NCBI GenBank assembly: GCA_027051315.1 | Contig: JALTZE010000199.1 | Location: 1 to 12,171, forward strand | Source of the DNA: Micavibrio sp. | Lineage (GTDB): Bacteria; Pseudomonadota; Alphaproteobacteria; Micavibrionales; Micavibrionaceae | Direction of reading: 5' to 3' | DNA: 12,171 nt | The notes under the pieces: generated by a model | What the model saw: only the letters and a program-made list of their open reading frames with translations | What the model was told of the DNA's origin: nothing | The model's database searches: none | Shown here: positions 1-7,897 of the stretch, piece by piece | Numbering within the stretch: position 1 is the first letter of the stretch | Layout of the letters: every line of letters begins with the position of its first letter | Made by a program: the position numbers and the translations under genes

Positions 1-130
1 CCCTATATCTTGCATCCCGTCCATCAAAAACACACATTATCAAATACATAAAATTTTACACAAATAATAACCATTCTATCACATTTTATTTACAAAAAGC
101 TAATTTTAAGGAATGTTTCTTATTATGAAA
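1..130. other. Intergenic region downstream of rapZ; no gene or terminator identified
   Basis: This is AT-rich sequence after the rapZ stop codon. I see no GC-rich hairpin followed by a T run on the minus strand, so no intrinsic terminator can be called. There is a 10-base AT palindrome (TAAAATTTTA, 49-58) with no evident role. On the minus strand, short open frames begin at ATGs around 47-49, 35-37 and 22-24 and run off the left edge. They are at most 16 codons long and lack a convincing ribosome binding site. In related genomes a PTS EIIA gene often follows rapZ, but the visible residues do not show its start. Confidence 0.5.
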
Positions 131-979
131 CTATATATCTATATCTCTATGATAAATGTGAGCTTTATAACCTATTTCTTCAATCCAGTATTTAATAGTC
201 TTAGCACAAAATACAGAACGATGATGTCCGCCAGTACATCCAAAAGCAATAGTAAGATAACTCTTACCTTCATTCTTATATTTAGAAAATAATGGCTGCA
301 TTAAATTTTTAAAATTATCAATAAATAAAGAAAATGATGAATCTTTTTCAATATATTCGCCTACTTCCTTATCTATACCCTTTAAAGATTTCAATTCTGG
401 AATCCAATGAGGATTAGCAAGAAACCTAACATCCATTATGATATCAGCCTCTCTAGGAGCACCATTTTTAAAACCAAACGACATTACTGTGATAGTAAGA
501 TTATCTCCATTAGAAACATCAAAATGACCTTTTATTATATTTCTAAGACTATGAACAGATAGCTTTGTTGTATCAATTATAAGATTGGCATTTTTTTGCA
601 AGGGACGTAATATATTTCTTTCCATTCTAATGCCATCTGTAACAGGGCGGTCTTTGGCCATTGGGTGTTTTCGTCTTGTTTCATTAAATCTTTTTTGCAA
701 CTCGCCATCATCACAATCAATAAATAGTAATTTACAATCATAATCACGATTTATTAACTCTCTAATCTTTTCTAAAACTGATGATGTAGAAAAATCTCTT
801 GTTCTGCTGTCTATCCCTACCGCAATAGCCTTGCTATCCTTCTTTGGAGTTTCCAACAAAGAATCAAATATATATAAAGGAAAATTATCAAAAACCTCAT
901 ATCCAGTATCTTCCAGATATTTAAGGCTTGTTGACAATCCTGCTCCTGACAATCCTGTTACAAATAAAATCTTTTTCAT
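131..979 (-). CDS. rapZ: RapZ/YvcJ-family nucleotide-binding protein (RNase adapter family), altered P-loop
   Basis: RapZ is a cytoplasmic nucleotide-binding protein. In E. coli it guides RNase E to the GlmZ small RNA and so controls amino-sugar synthesis; the target in Alphaproteobacteria is not settled. The 282 residues match the family's usual length (about 280-300). Visible family signatures are the N-terminal P-loop (residues 8-17), the GIDSRTRDF segment near residue 55, TRRKHP near 101, RFLANPHW near 185, GCTGGHHRSV at 247-256 and a terminal HRD at 277-279. The P-loop reads GLSGAGLS, so residue 15, normally Lys (Arg in some Alphaproteobacteria from memory), is Leu. The position usually Gln, Lys or Arg in the GCTGGxHRS motif is His252. 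The start ATG overlaps the chvG stop codon by 4 bases (ATGA) and has no strong ribosome binding site, so translational coupling is likely. The family call is secure; retained ATP/GTP binding is uncertain. Confidence 0.95.
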   Translation of the reverse strand: MKKILFVTGLSGAGLSTSLKYLEDTGYEVFDNFPLYIFDSLLETPKKDSKAIAVGIDSRTRDFSTSSVLEKIRELINRDYDCKLLFIDCDDGELQKRFNETRRKHPMAKDRPVTDGIRMERNILRPLQKNANLIIDTTKLSVHSLRNIIKGHFDVSNGDNLTITVMSFGFKNGAPREADIIMDVRFLANPHWIPELKSLKGIDKEVGEYIEKDSSFSLFIDNFKNLMQPLFSKYKNEGKSYLTIAFGCTGGHHRSVFCAKTIKYWIEEIGYKAHIYHRDIDI

Positions 980-2661
980 ATCTTTGGCATTATCACAGTA
1001 AATTTTGCTCCTTTAACATTACCTTTATCATCAACAATATTATCAGCATAAATCTTACCTTTATGAGCAGTTACAATTTGCCTGCATATTGATAACCCAA
1101 GCCCAGAATGAGAACCATATTTTTCATGCTTTGGTCTATGACTATAAAATCGTTCAAAAATATTTTCTAAATTCTCAGCAGGAATTCCAATTCCTTCATC
1201 TTCAACGCTTATAATAACATCATTATCATTTGAATCTATTCTAATTGTAACTATTCCATCTTCAGGAGAAAAGGATAAAGCATTACTAATAAGATTTTCA
1301 AAAATTTGCGTTAATCTTACTTCATTTGCAAGAATCGTAGAATTTCTAGATTTAGAATCTATAATTAACCTTATATTATCAATATTTCTGCTGTCATCTA
1401 TTCTTTCCAACGGTTTTTTATATGCATTTATCAGCGAAGATATAATCTCCGCTGGTTTGACTTTTTCCATAGAATCTCTAGATAATTCTGCATCTAATCT
1501 TGATGCTTTTGAAATGTCTGTTATCAATCTATCAAGACGTTCAATATCATGGTGAATAATATCCAATAACTTCTCTTTTTGCTCTTTTTTTGTAACTTTT
1601 TCCATCGTTTCCAAAGCACTTTTTAACGATGAAAGAGGATTTTTCAATTCATGAGAAACATCAGCAGAAAATTGTTCTATCGCATCCATTCTATTCCATA
1701 AATCATGTGTCATTTTCCTTAGTGATATTGATAATTCTCCTATCTCATCATTACGTTCTGATAAATCTTCTATCTCCATCTCCCTATTACGACTATTCAT
1801 TACATTTTCTGCTGAAATAGCGAGTTTTCTCAACGGATGACCTATAACTGCTGCAAGATATAAAGATAAAAGAGTGGTAACTGTCATAGCCCCTATAAAA
1901 ACTTTTAATATGTCGCTTTGCATTCTTATTATTGCTTCTTTTATATTTCCTCCATCTCTTTTAACTAAAACAGTTCCATATATCTTACCTTCTTTTTCAA
2001 TAGGAGCAGCAGCAGTAAGCACTAATTCACCTTCCTCATCTTTCCATGCTCTAAAGCTAATTTCTCCCTTCATTGCAACATCTATATCTGGAAATAAATC
2101 AGGATTCTGGCTGGTTTCCATCACTGAACTATATAAAGGTAAATTATAACGAGTAGGAAAATAGGATATAATTTTCGATATTAACTCATCAATAATTTCA
2201 TATGAATTTTGATTATGAGATTTTTTATTAAGTATCTCTCTTTGCACAGCATTATTTTTTCTTACTACTTCATAACTATCCCCAATCATTTTTTTATTCA
2301 AATCAAAAATTCTTACATGGCTTTCATTATTTTTAGAGATACGTTCTATTATCCTTTCTGCCAAATCAGAAATTATCGCATCATTATTACTATCTCCTGA
2401 TTTTATTTTTCTTATCGCACCTTCGGAAAAAGCAGCAGAAATCAGCTTAACTTCAGAGCTTAAAGTTTCAAGCTCCGCTTTAATTAAATCTTCCCTATAT
2501 TGGTCAAGATATATAATACCTACCACAAGTATAAGCAGTGATATAAGATTTACTCTTAATATACGATTAGTCAGACTGCTATTAGCACGCCCTGCTTTTG
2601 ACCACCTATCCTCAACCGTATGAGTTTTTCTATCATTCTTTATATTTGTATCCAACTCCAT
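976..2661 (-). CDS. chvG: ChvG/ExoS-type sensor histidine kinase
   Basis: This is an inner-membrane sensor kinase that should phosphorylate the response regulator encoded just upstream. The 561-residue order is: cytoplasmic tail 1-35, first membrane segment about 36-52, periplasmic sensor of about 200 residues, second membrane segment about 253-274, HAMP linker (HPLRKL at about 275), dimerisation domain with H337 in [13 protein letters not shown]-box around N456-N460, G1 box VEDEGIGIP (486-494), F-box FERFYSHRP and G2 box GLGLS (520-524). The segment KGEISFRAW...[11 protein letters not shown] before the second membrane helix resembles the ChvG/ExoS sensor domain. In rhizobia, Brucella and Agrobacterium this system responds to acid and envelope signals and controls exopolysaccharide or virulence functions; the signal here is unknown. 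The chosen ATG overlaps the chvI 3' end by 29 bases. That is long, but no other ATG precedes the first membrane helix. All catalytic motifs are intact. Confidence 0.93.
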   Translation of the reverse strand: MELDTNIKNDRKTHTVEDRWSKAGRANSSLTNRILRVNLISLLILVVGIIYLDQYREDLIKAELETLSSEVKLISAAFSEGAIRKIKSGDSNNDAIISDLAERIIERISKNNESHVRIFDLNKKMIGDSYEVVRKNNAVQREILNKKSHNQNSYEIIDELISKIISYFPTRYNLPLYSSVMETSQNPDLFPDIDVAMKGEISFRAWKDEEGELVLTAAAPIEKEGKIYGTVLVKRDGGNIKEAIIRMQSDILKVFIGAMTVTTLLSLYLAAVIGHPLRKLAISAENVMNSRNREMEIEDLSERNDEIGELSISLRKMTHDLWNRMDAIEQFSADVSHELKNPLSSLKSALETMEKVTKKEQKEKLLDIIHHDIERLDRLITDISKASRLDAELSRDSMEKVKPAEIISSLINAYKKPLERIDDSRNIDNIRLIIDSKSRNSTILANEVRLTQIFENLISNALSFSPEDGIVTIRIDSNDNDVIISVEDEGIGIPAENLENIFERFYSHRPKHEKYGSHSGLGLSICRQIVTAHKGKIYADNIVDDKGNVKGAKFTVIMPKI

Positions 2662-3340
2662 ACAAGGTCTCTATCCTATCAAATTCTTTATCAATATCCT
2701 TAAATTTCTTACGTAAACGTTTTATATGGGAATCAACAGTTCTATCATCTACATATATATTCTCACCATATGCCGCATCTATAAGCTGGTCTCTATTTTT
2801 AACATGACCGGGTCTTATTGCCAAAGCTTTAACCAATAAATATTCTGTAACAGTAAGATTTATAGGAATACCTTTCCAACTACATAAATGCCTTGAATCA
2901 TCAAGAACAAGCCCCCCCCTTATAATAAGATTTTCATTTTCTTCGATATCTTTTCTACTATTTATAATATCTTGTCTTCGTAATATGGTTTTTATTCTTT
3001 CAATCAAAAGCCTTTGAGAAAAAGGTTTAGTAATATAATCATCAGCCCCCATTTTAAGACCAATAACCTCATCAATCTCATCATCTTTGGAAGTAAGGAA
3101 AATTACGGGAATAAGTTCTGTTTCAGGAATTTGACGTATCTTTGTTATAACCTCAATACCATCCATAACAGGCATTTTTATATCCAATATAACCAAATCA
3201 GGGAGCCATGATTTTACCCCCTTCAAACCTTCTTCTCCATTTGTATATGTTTTAATATCAAAACCCTCAGACTCAAGTGCAATAGATACAGAAGTAAGAA
3301 TATTTTGGTCATCATCTACTAATATAATTTTATGTGACAT
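2633..3340 (-). CDS. chvI: ChvI-type OmpR-family response regulator
   Basis: This is a DNA-binding transcription regulator paired with the downstream kinase. The 235-residue protein has a receiver domain (about 4-120) with acidic pocket D9-D11, phosphoacceptor D53 in LDIKMP, T83 in FLTSKDD and K105 in ITKPFS, then a linker and an OmpR/PhoB winged-helix domain (about 138-233) with [15 protein letters not shown] as the recognition-helix region. Length and motifs are normal. The call as ChvI rather than another OmpR-type regulator rests on its partner, which has a ChvG-like sensor, and on the rapZ neighbour. The start ATG has a modest GGAAA element about 7 bases upstream. The linker codons at residues 141-143 contain an uninterrupted run of 8 G (C on the plus strand at 2912-2919), unusual in this AT-rich setting. 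A perfect palindrome lies 28 bases upstream of the start and could be a regulatory site. Confidence 0.93.
   Translation of the reverse strand: MSHKIILVDDDQNILTSVSIALESEGFDIKTYTNGEEGLKGVKSWLPDLVILDIKMPVMDGIEVITKIRQIPETELIPVIFLTSKDDEIDEVIGLKMGADDYITKPFSQRLLIERIKTILRRQDIINSRKDIEENENLIIRGGLVLDDSRHLCSWKGIPINLTVTEYLLVKALAIRPGHVKNRDQLIDAAYGENIYVDDRTVDSHIKRLRKKFKDIDKEFDRIETLYGVGYKYKE
2912..2919. repeat. 8-base G/C homopolymer inside the chvI linker
   Basis: Eight consecutive C on the plus strand (G in the chvI sense strand) encode part of Arg-Gly-Gly at residues 141-143, between the receiver and the DNA-binding domain. It is the longest G/C run I see in the window; others are 7 in trpB (7621-7627) and 6 in folC and putA. 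Gain or loss of one base would leave the receiver intact and remove the DNA-binding domain. Whether its length varies cannot be told from one sequence. Confidence 0.85.
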
Positions 3341-3368
3341 CTACATATTTCCATTAAAAATTTTAAAG

Positions 3369-3383
3369 GATAGATAATCTATC
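3369..3383. promoter_or_regulatory. Perfect 15-base palindrome upstream of chvI, possible operator
   Basis: GATAGAT, one central A, then ATCTATC: both 7-base arms match perfectly. A one-base centre cannot form an RNA hairpin, so a binding site for a dimeric protein is the more natural reading. It lies 29-43 bases upstream of the chvI start, at or just downstream of the candidate -10 elements, where a repressor or autoregulator could act. OmpR-family proteins more often bind direct repeats, so ChvI itself is not the obvious ligand. AT-rich sequence raises the chance of fortuitous palindromes. Confidence 0.4.
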
Positions 3384-3396
3384 TATAAGAATGGTA

Positions 3397-3425
3397 ATTC
3401 TATGACAAAAAGTTGATTTTTTGAA
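3397..3425 (-). promoter_or_regulatory. Candidate sigma-70-type promoter for chvI-chvG-rapZ
   Basis: On the minus strand, TTCAAA (3420-3425) is followed after 17 bases by TAGAAT (3397-3402), giving a predicted start near 3390 and a leader of about 50 bases that contains the palindrome at 3369-3383. An alternative in the same gap is TTGTCA (3403-3408) with TATAGA at 15 bases or TAGATA at 17 bases. The 144-base gap after folC supports a separate transcription unit, but in AT-rich DNA such hexamers are common and neither can be preferred. Confidence 0.35.
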
Positions 3426-3484
3426 GAAATAATGAAGAAAGAATATAATTAATGATGCCTGACACTAAGATTTTGAATATAAAT

Positions 3485-4786
3485 TTATAACACTATTTTA
3501 CTATATAAATAAAATGAACCAGTAACTAAAATTCTTCCATTTTTGCCATTCTTTGATTCTATATCACTTATAGCCTCATTAATATTCTTATAAACTTTTC
3601 CCATATTCCCTGCTATATAATTAAGCTCATCAGCATCATATGACTCACCATCATCAGAAATATTAACAAATGATACTGAATCCGCCTTTTCCGAAACAAT
3701 TTTTATAAAATCACCAGCAGTTTTATGCTTCATCATACCTATAATTAAATGCGTATCACCATTCCATTTATCAATTTGTTTAGAAATAGCTCTGGCACAA
3801 TTTTCATTATGACCACCATCAAACCATAATTCCCAACCTTCTGGTAAATCTTGATAATTGATTCTTTCCATTCTGCCAGACCATTTTGTATTATTAAGAA
3901 CATTAATAAGCAAATCAGCGCTAGGAATAATCCCAGTTACATTAATAAAAGCAACCAAAGCAGAACCAAAATTATATATCTGATGTTCTCCTGTAAGAGC
4001 AATATTAGGAGGAAGATTATATTTTATATCTCCATATATAAATTTTATACTATCTTCATCATTTCTTCCAATAAACCAGTCTTCATCAAAAAAAAGAGTA
4101 TTTACTTGTCTTTTTGCCGCCATATCAGATATGACCTTTTCCACAATATCTTTCATATCATCTTCCTGACGTGAAACGATACATGGACTACCATTTTTCA
4201 TTATAGCAGCCTTTTCTCCTGCTATTTCTTTTATACTATTTCCTAAAAATTCCGTATGGTCTAAACCAATATTACCTATTATCGTTGCTGCTGCTTCTTT
4301 GATATGATTAGTACAATCCAGCCGCCCCCCAAGCCCTGTTTCAAGCAAACAATAATCAGCCTCATTTTCAGCAAAAACATAAAATGCCAAAGCAGTAATT
4401 ATCTCAAAAAGACTACATTCCCTTTTACCATTAACATCAAGCACATAATCCAAAGCCTGCTCAAGATGCTCATCTGTAATTTCATTACCTGATATTACAA
4501 TTCTTTCATTAAATCTTAAAAGATGGGGGGAGGTATATTTATGACATACTTTCCCGTTTTGCCTCATTATTTCTTCAAGAAAGGCAAGAGTTGAACCTTT
4601 TCCATTAGTACCAGCAATATGAATAGCTTTTGGTATCTTTAAGTGAGGATTACCAAGATTTTCTAACAACAAAACATAAGATGAATTATCTTCAAAATTA
4701 ACCCTAGATGTAGAGCGTAAATCATATATGGACGAAAGCTTCTTTTTCAAACTTTCGTTAACATGCTCTACATCTTTATCAAACAT
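3485..4786 (-). CDS. folC: Bifunctional folylpolyglutamate synthase / dihydrofolate synthase
   Basis: FolC is a cytoplasmic Mur-ligase-family enzyme. It adds glutamate to dihydropteroate, or extends the glutamate tail of reduced folates, using ATP. The 433-residue length is typical. Visible signatures are the P-loop HIAGTNGKGST (56-66), SPHLLRFNERI (86-96), the ETGLGGRLDCTN segment (149-160), GLDHTEFLG (174-182), the EKAAIMK motif with K192 as the probable carbamylated lysine, and a late FDGGHNENCARA segment corresponding to the family's DGAHNP motif. Whether it has one or both activities is inferred from the bacterial norm. Only 3 bases separate the accD stop from this start, so the two genes should be co-transcribed and probably translationally coupled. 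accD-folC is a classic proteobacterial pair. No terminator is obvious after its stop. Confidence 0.95.
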   Translation of the reverse strand: MFDKDVEHVNESLKKKLSSIYDLRSTSRVNFEDNSSYVLLLENLGNPHLKIPKAIHIAGTNGKGSTLAFLEEIMRQNGKVCHKYTSPHLLRFNERIVISGNEITDEHLEQALDYVLDVNGKRECSLFEIITALAFYVFAENEADYCLLETGLGGRLDCTNHIKEAAATIIGNIGLDHTEFLGNSIKEIAGEKAAIMKNGSPCIVSRQEDDMKDIVEKVISDMAAKRQVNTLFFDEDWFIGRNDEDSIKFIYGDIKYNLPPNIALTGEHQIYNFGSALVAFINVTGIIPSADLLINVLNNTKWSGRMERINYQDLPEGWELWFDGGHNENCARAISKQIDKWNGDTHLIIGMMKHKTAGDFIKIVSEKADSVSFVNISDDGESYDADELNYIAGNMGKVYKNINEAISDIESKNGKNGRILVTGSFYLYSKIVL

Positions 4787-4789
4787 ATA

Positions 4790-5752
4790 TTATGCTGCTT
4801 TTCCAATAATTGCCTTATTGCTATTTTTGCTTTTTACTTTGCTACGACTAACTTTACCAGAACAACCTTTTTTGCTTCCATTTTTGCTTTTTTTACAGCA
4901 CCTATTTGTATCCATCAATAAATTAAGAATTCTTGATATTGTATCATGTAAATCTTTTCTATGAACGACCATATCAACCATTCCATGGTCTTTCAAATAT
5001 TCTGCTGTTTGAAATCCTTCAGGAAGTTTTTCTCTTATAGTTTCTTCTATAACACGTTTACCAGCAAATCCTATCATCGTACCAGGCTCTGCAATATGAA
5101 TATCCCCTACCATCGCAAAAGAAGCACTAACCCCACCTGTAGTAGGATTTGTCAAAAGCACAATATATGGAAGCCCAGCATCTTTAACCATATCAACAGC
5201 AATAATCGTTCTTGGCATTTGCATCAATGAAAGCATACCTTCTTGCATTCTTGCCCCGCCAGATGCAGGCACAACTATCAAAGCGGCATCATTTTTTACA
5301 GCCGTCTCCGCAGCAGTAACAATACCTTCACCAACAGCAACCCCCATAGAGCCACCCATAAAAGCAAAATCAAAAGCTGCTATAACCGTATTTTGCCCAC
5401 CAACACTACCTAAGGCAACAACAATACCATCATTCCTACCAGTTTTATTTCTTGAATCCTTTATACGGTCAGAATATTTTCTTTTATCTTTAAATTTAAG
5501 AGGGTCAAAAGCAACCTCAGGAAGAGCAATTTCCTTATAATTTGAATCATCAAATATAAGCTCAAGTCTTTCTTTAACAGATATTTTCATATGATAATCA
5601 CAATGATAGCAAACATTCATGTTTTCATCTAAATCACGATGAAACAACATGCCATCACATTCAGGACATTTCTTCCATAAATTATCGGGAACTTCTTTTT
5701 GTTCTACGATAGAACGAATACGTGGACGAATAAACTCGGTTAACCAATTCAT
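4790..5752 (-). CDS. accD: Acetyl-CoA carboxylase carboxyltransferase subunit beta, with a basic C-terminal tail
   Basis: AccD pairs with AccA to transfer the carboxyl group from carboxy-biotin to acetyl-CoA, forming malonyl-CoA for fatty acid synthesis in the cytoplasm. The N-terminal zinc ribbon is visible as C29-x2-C32 and C48-x2-C51. The crotonase-like core follows, with FDFAFMGGSMG (127-137), the oxyanion segment ASGGARMQEG (163-172), NPTTGGVSASFAM (202-214) and the GFAGKRVIEET segment (228-238). The core ends near residue 282. It is followed by about 38 residues with roughly one third Lys/Arg plus Ser, Asn and Cys (283-320), coded by repeat-rich DNA. I do not recognise this tail as a domain; it is probably disordered. 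A 106-base gap with promoter-like hexamers separates the start from trpA, and a weak GAAG element sits about 9 bases upstream of the ATG. Confidence 0.95.
   Translation of the reverse strand: MNWLTEFIRPRIRSIVEQKEVPDNLWKKCPECDGMLFHRDLDENMNVCYHCDYHMKISVKERLELIFDDSNYKEIALPEVAFDPLKFKDKRKYSDRIKDSRNKTGRNDGIVVALGSVGGQNTVIAAFDFAFMGGSMGVAVGEGIVTAAETAVKNDAALIVVPASGGARMQEGMLSLMQMPRTIIAVDMVKDAGLPYIVLLTNPTTGGVSASFAMVGDIHIAEPGTMIGFAGKRVIEETIREKLPEGFQTAEYLKDHGMVDMVVHRKDLHDTISRILNLLMDTNRCCKKSKNGSKKGCSGKVSRSKVKSKNSNKAIIGKAA
4824..4889. repeat. Three copies of TTTTTGCTT within the accD 3' end
   Basis: The 9-base unit TTTTTGCTT (sense strand AAGCAAAAA) occurs at 4824-4832, 4869-4877 and 4881-4889, all inside the coding sequence of the basic tail. 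The copies are imperfectly spaced, not a clean tandem array. They suggest the tail grew by slippage or duplication of AT-rich sequence. Confidence 0.7.
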
Positions 5753-5784
5753 TTTATTATCTTCGTTGTTAAAAACATCTTTGT

Positions 5785-5813
5785 TTTATCATCTAGTTTT
5801 ACAAGAAAGTCAA
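5785..5813 (-). promoter_or_regulatory. Candidate promoter for accD-folC
   Basis: On the minus strand TTGACT (5808-5813, 5 of 6 to consensus) is followed after exactly 17 bases by GATAAA (5785-5790, 4 of 6). The predicted start is near 5778, leaving a leader of about 26 bases before accD. It sits in the largest gap in the run from xseA to folC, which supports separate expression of fatty acid and folate genes from the trp genes. A short inverted repeat (AAGAAA / TTTCTT, 5803-5820) has its 6-base loop across the -35 box; it is too AT-rich to call a terminator. Confidence 0.45.
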
Positions 5814-5858
5814 GTTTCTTTACATTAACATCACAGCTATAACTAATCCCAAAGATAA

Positions 5859-6650
5859 CTAAACAGCTTTTGATAAAACACGTACAATATTTTGTATTTC
5901 TGAAATAGCTGTAGCACCATCTTTTGCATCAAATTCTTTAACAAGTACAGAACCAACAACAACAGCATCACTAATTCTAGCCATTACCTTAACATCATCA
6001 GAAGTTTTTATCCCAAATCCCACCGCAACAGGTAATGTTGTATATTTTTTTATCATTTCAATATGTGGTGTAATTTTATTTACATCTGCACTTGCCGTAC
6101 CTGTTACCCCTGTAATCGAAACATAATAAAGAAATCCTCCTGCTCCATTCAATATAATCTTTAAACGATTTTCATCTGTTGTCGGTGTAATAAGCCTTAT
6201 TATAGATATACCATTATTATCAGCATAAATTCTCAATTCTTCATCTTCTTCTGGTGGCAAATCTACGATTATAAGACCATCAATACCAGCCTCACTTGCT
6301 TTTTTACAAAAATCCTCAACCCCGTACGCATACACAGGATTATAATACCCCATTAATATTATAGGAGTTTCCTGATTGCCTTTTCTAAATTCTTTAACCA
6401 TCTTTAAGGTTTGTTTCATATCAGCCCCATTTGCCAAAGCTCTAATAGAAGCTTTTTGAATAGCCTCACCATCCGCCATAGGGTCAGAAAACGGCATACC
6501 AAGTTCAATTATATCCGCTCCATTTTCGGGAAGCGACCTAAACAATTCAAGACTAGTTTCATAATCAGGGTCACCACCAGTAATAAAAGTGATAAGAGCC
6601 TTTTTATTTTCCTTTTTTAATCTCTCAAAAGTATTTTTTATACGACTCAT
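5859..6650 (-). CDS. trpA: Tryptophan synthase alpha chain
   Basis: TrpA cleaves indole-3-glycerol phosphate to indole and glyceraldehyde-3-phosphate, and passes indole through a tunnel to TrpB in the alpha2-beta2 complex. The 263-residue TIM barrel has ITGGDPD (23-29), catalytic E49 in [10 protein letters not shown], and D60 in MADGEAIQ. These fall at the same numbers as in the well-studied enteric enzyme. The loop ITGVTGT and the phosphate-binding VGFGI segment are also present. The start overlaps the trpB stop by 4 bases (ATGA). A good GGGAG ribosome binding site lies about 8 bases upstream, inside the end of trpB. Coupled translation fits the equimolar complex. It is the last gene of the inferred xseA-to-trpA unit. 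Confidence 0.97.
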   Translation of the reverse strand: MSRIKNTFERLKKENKKALITFITGGDPDYETSLELFRSLPENGADIIELGMPFSDPMADGEAIQKASIRALANGADMKQTLKMVKEFRKGNQETPIILMGYYNPVYAYGVEDFCKKASEAGIDGLIIVDLPPEEDEELRIYADNNGISIIRLITPTTDENRLKIILNGAGGFLYYVSITGVTGTASADVNKITPHIEMIKKYTTLPVAVGFGIKTSDDVKVMARISDAVVVGSVLVKEFDAKDGATAISEIQNIVRVLSKAV

Positions 6651-7855
6651 ATCTCTACTCCCAGATGCTGCGCTACTGTAAATATATCTTTGTCCCCTCT
6701 ACCCGAAAGATTTACTACCATAATATTATCTTCTGAAAGAGATGGCGCAATTTTAGCAGCAAAAGCCACAGCATGCGACGATTCAAGCGCAGGAATTATA
6801 CCTTCCATTTTTGTAAGTAATTTAAATCCTTCCAAAGCATCATCATCAGTTATTGATACATATTCCACCCGCCCAGTTTCATGTAACCACGAATGTTCAG
6901 GGCCAATCCCGGGATAATCAAGCCCCGCAGAAATTGAATGAGCTTCCTTAATTTGCCCATCTTCATCTTGTAATAAATAAGTACGATTACCATGTAAAAT
7001 ACCTGCCCTACCACCTGCTAATGATGCTGCATGTTTCCCACTATCGACACCATATCCCCCTGCTTCCACCCCGTACATCTTAACTTCTTTATCACCAAGA
7101 AAAGGATAAAACAGCCCCATAGCGTTTGAGCCACCACCTATACAAGCAACCAAAATATCAGGAACACGCCCTTCATGTTCTTTCATTTGCTCTTTTGTTT
7201 CATTTCCAATAACAGATTGAAAATCACGAACCATCTCAGGATAAGGGTGAGGACCAGCCGTTGTACCGATAATATAATAAGTATCCTCTACATTAGCGAC
7301 CCAATCTCTCATAGCATCATTCATAGCATCTTTTAAAGTAGAAGCCCCCGAAGTTACAGATTTAACCTCAGCTCCCAAAAGCTTCATTCTAAATACATTA
7401 GGTTTTTGGCGTTCAACATCAGTAGCCCCCATATAAATCGTACAAGGCATATCGAACAAAGCACATACAGTTGCCGTTGCAACACCATGTTGCCCTGCTC
7501 CTGTTTCAGCAATTATTCTTGTTTTTCCCATACGTTTTGCAAGAAGTATCTGCCCTAAACAATTATTTATTTTGTGCGCCCCAGTGTGATTAAGCTCATC
7601 ACGTTTTAAATATATTTTTGCCCCCCCTAATTTTTTACTAAGCCTTTCCGCATAATATAAAGGTGAAGGACGACCGATATAATATTTTGCCAAATATTCA
7701 AATTCTTTCCAAAAAGAAGGGTCATTCTTTGCCTCTTTCCAAGCATCTCCAACGGTTAATATCAAAGGCATAAGTGTTTCAGCAACATATCTGCCACCAA
7801 AAATACCAAAATGCCCCTTATCATCAGGCTGATTTTTATATAAATCTTGAATCAT
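6647..7855 (-). CDS. trpB: Tryptophan synthase beta chain
   Basis: TrpB is the PLP-dependent enzyme that condenses indole with serine to give tryptophan. The 402 residues match the TrpB1 class that partners with TrpA. Seen in the sequence: GGRYVAETL near the N-terminus, the PLP lysine K95 in HTGAHKINN, catalytic E117 in AETGAGQHG, the phosphate-binding GGGSNAMG segment, the [10 protein letters not shown] region, and GRGDKD near the C-terminus. It lies 42 bases after trpF; that gap shows no hairpin, leader peptide or attenuator. The ribosome binding site is weak, the best being a GGG close to the start. The alanine codon after two GGG glycine codons creates a 7-base G/C run at 7621-7627. Confidence 0.97.
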   Translation of the reverse strand: MIQDLYKNQPDDKGHFGIFGGRYVAETLMPLILTVGDAWKEAKNDPSFWKEFEYLAKYYIGRPSPLYYAERLSKKLGGAKIYLKRDELNHTGAHKINNCLGQILLAKRMGKTRIIAETGAGQHGVATATVCALFDMPCTIYMGATDVERQKPNVFRMKLLGAEVKSVTSGASTLKDAMNDAMRDWVANVEDTYYIIGTTAGPHPYPEMVRDFQSVIGNETKEQMKEHEGRVPDILVACIGGGSNAMGLFYPFLGDKEVKMYGVEAGGYGVDSGKHAASLAGGRAGILHGNRTYLLQDEDGQIKEAHSISAGLDYPGIGPEHSWLHETGRVEYVSITDDDALEGFKLLTKMEGIIPALESSHAVAFAAKIAPSLSEDNIMVVNLSGRGDKDIFTVAQHLGVEI

Positions 7856-7897
7856 GCTTACCCATTTACCCTATAAAAATTAACAATCCTAGCTATT

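Noticed and set aside
1-49. Possible start of a minus-strand gene running off the left edge (ATG at 47-49, 35-37 or 22-24)
   Set aside because: At most 16 codons are visible, no ribosome binding site or family signature can be seen, and two frames are equally possible. Flanking sequence would decide it.
49-58. TAAAATTTTA palindrome downstream of rapZ as a terminator or operator
   Set aside because: It is a 10-base all-A/T palindrome of a kind expected by chance in this composition, with no GC stem or supporting context.
1629-2149. Plus-strand open frames of 63-91 codons opposite chvG
   Set aside because: They are antisense to a fully conserved histidine kinase, have low-complexity Ile/Ser/Phe-rich products typical of AT-rich shadow frames, and lack ribosome binding sites.
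3851-4174. A 107-codon plus-strand open frame opposite folC
   Set aside because: The product is Ile/Asn/Lys/Phe-rich with no domain and lies wholly inside folC antisense; AT-rich coding DNA produces such frames readily.
5803-5820. Inverted repeat AAGAAA/TTTCTT after trpA as an intrinsic terminator
   Set aside because: The stem is only 6 pairs with one G-C pair, and no T tract follows on the minus strand. It is far too weak to terminate transcription.
7856-7897. Possible trp attenuator or leader between trpF and trpB
   Set aside because: The 42-base gap contains no Trp-rich leader frame, no competing hairpins and no T run.
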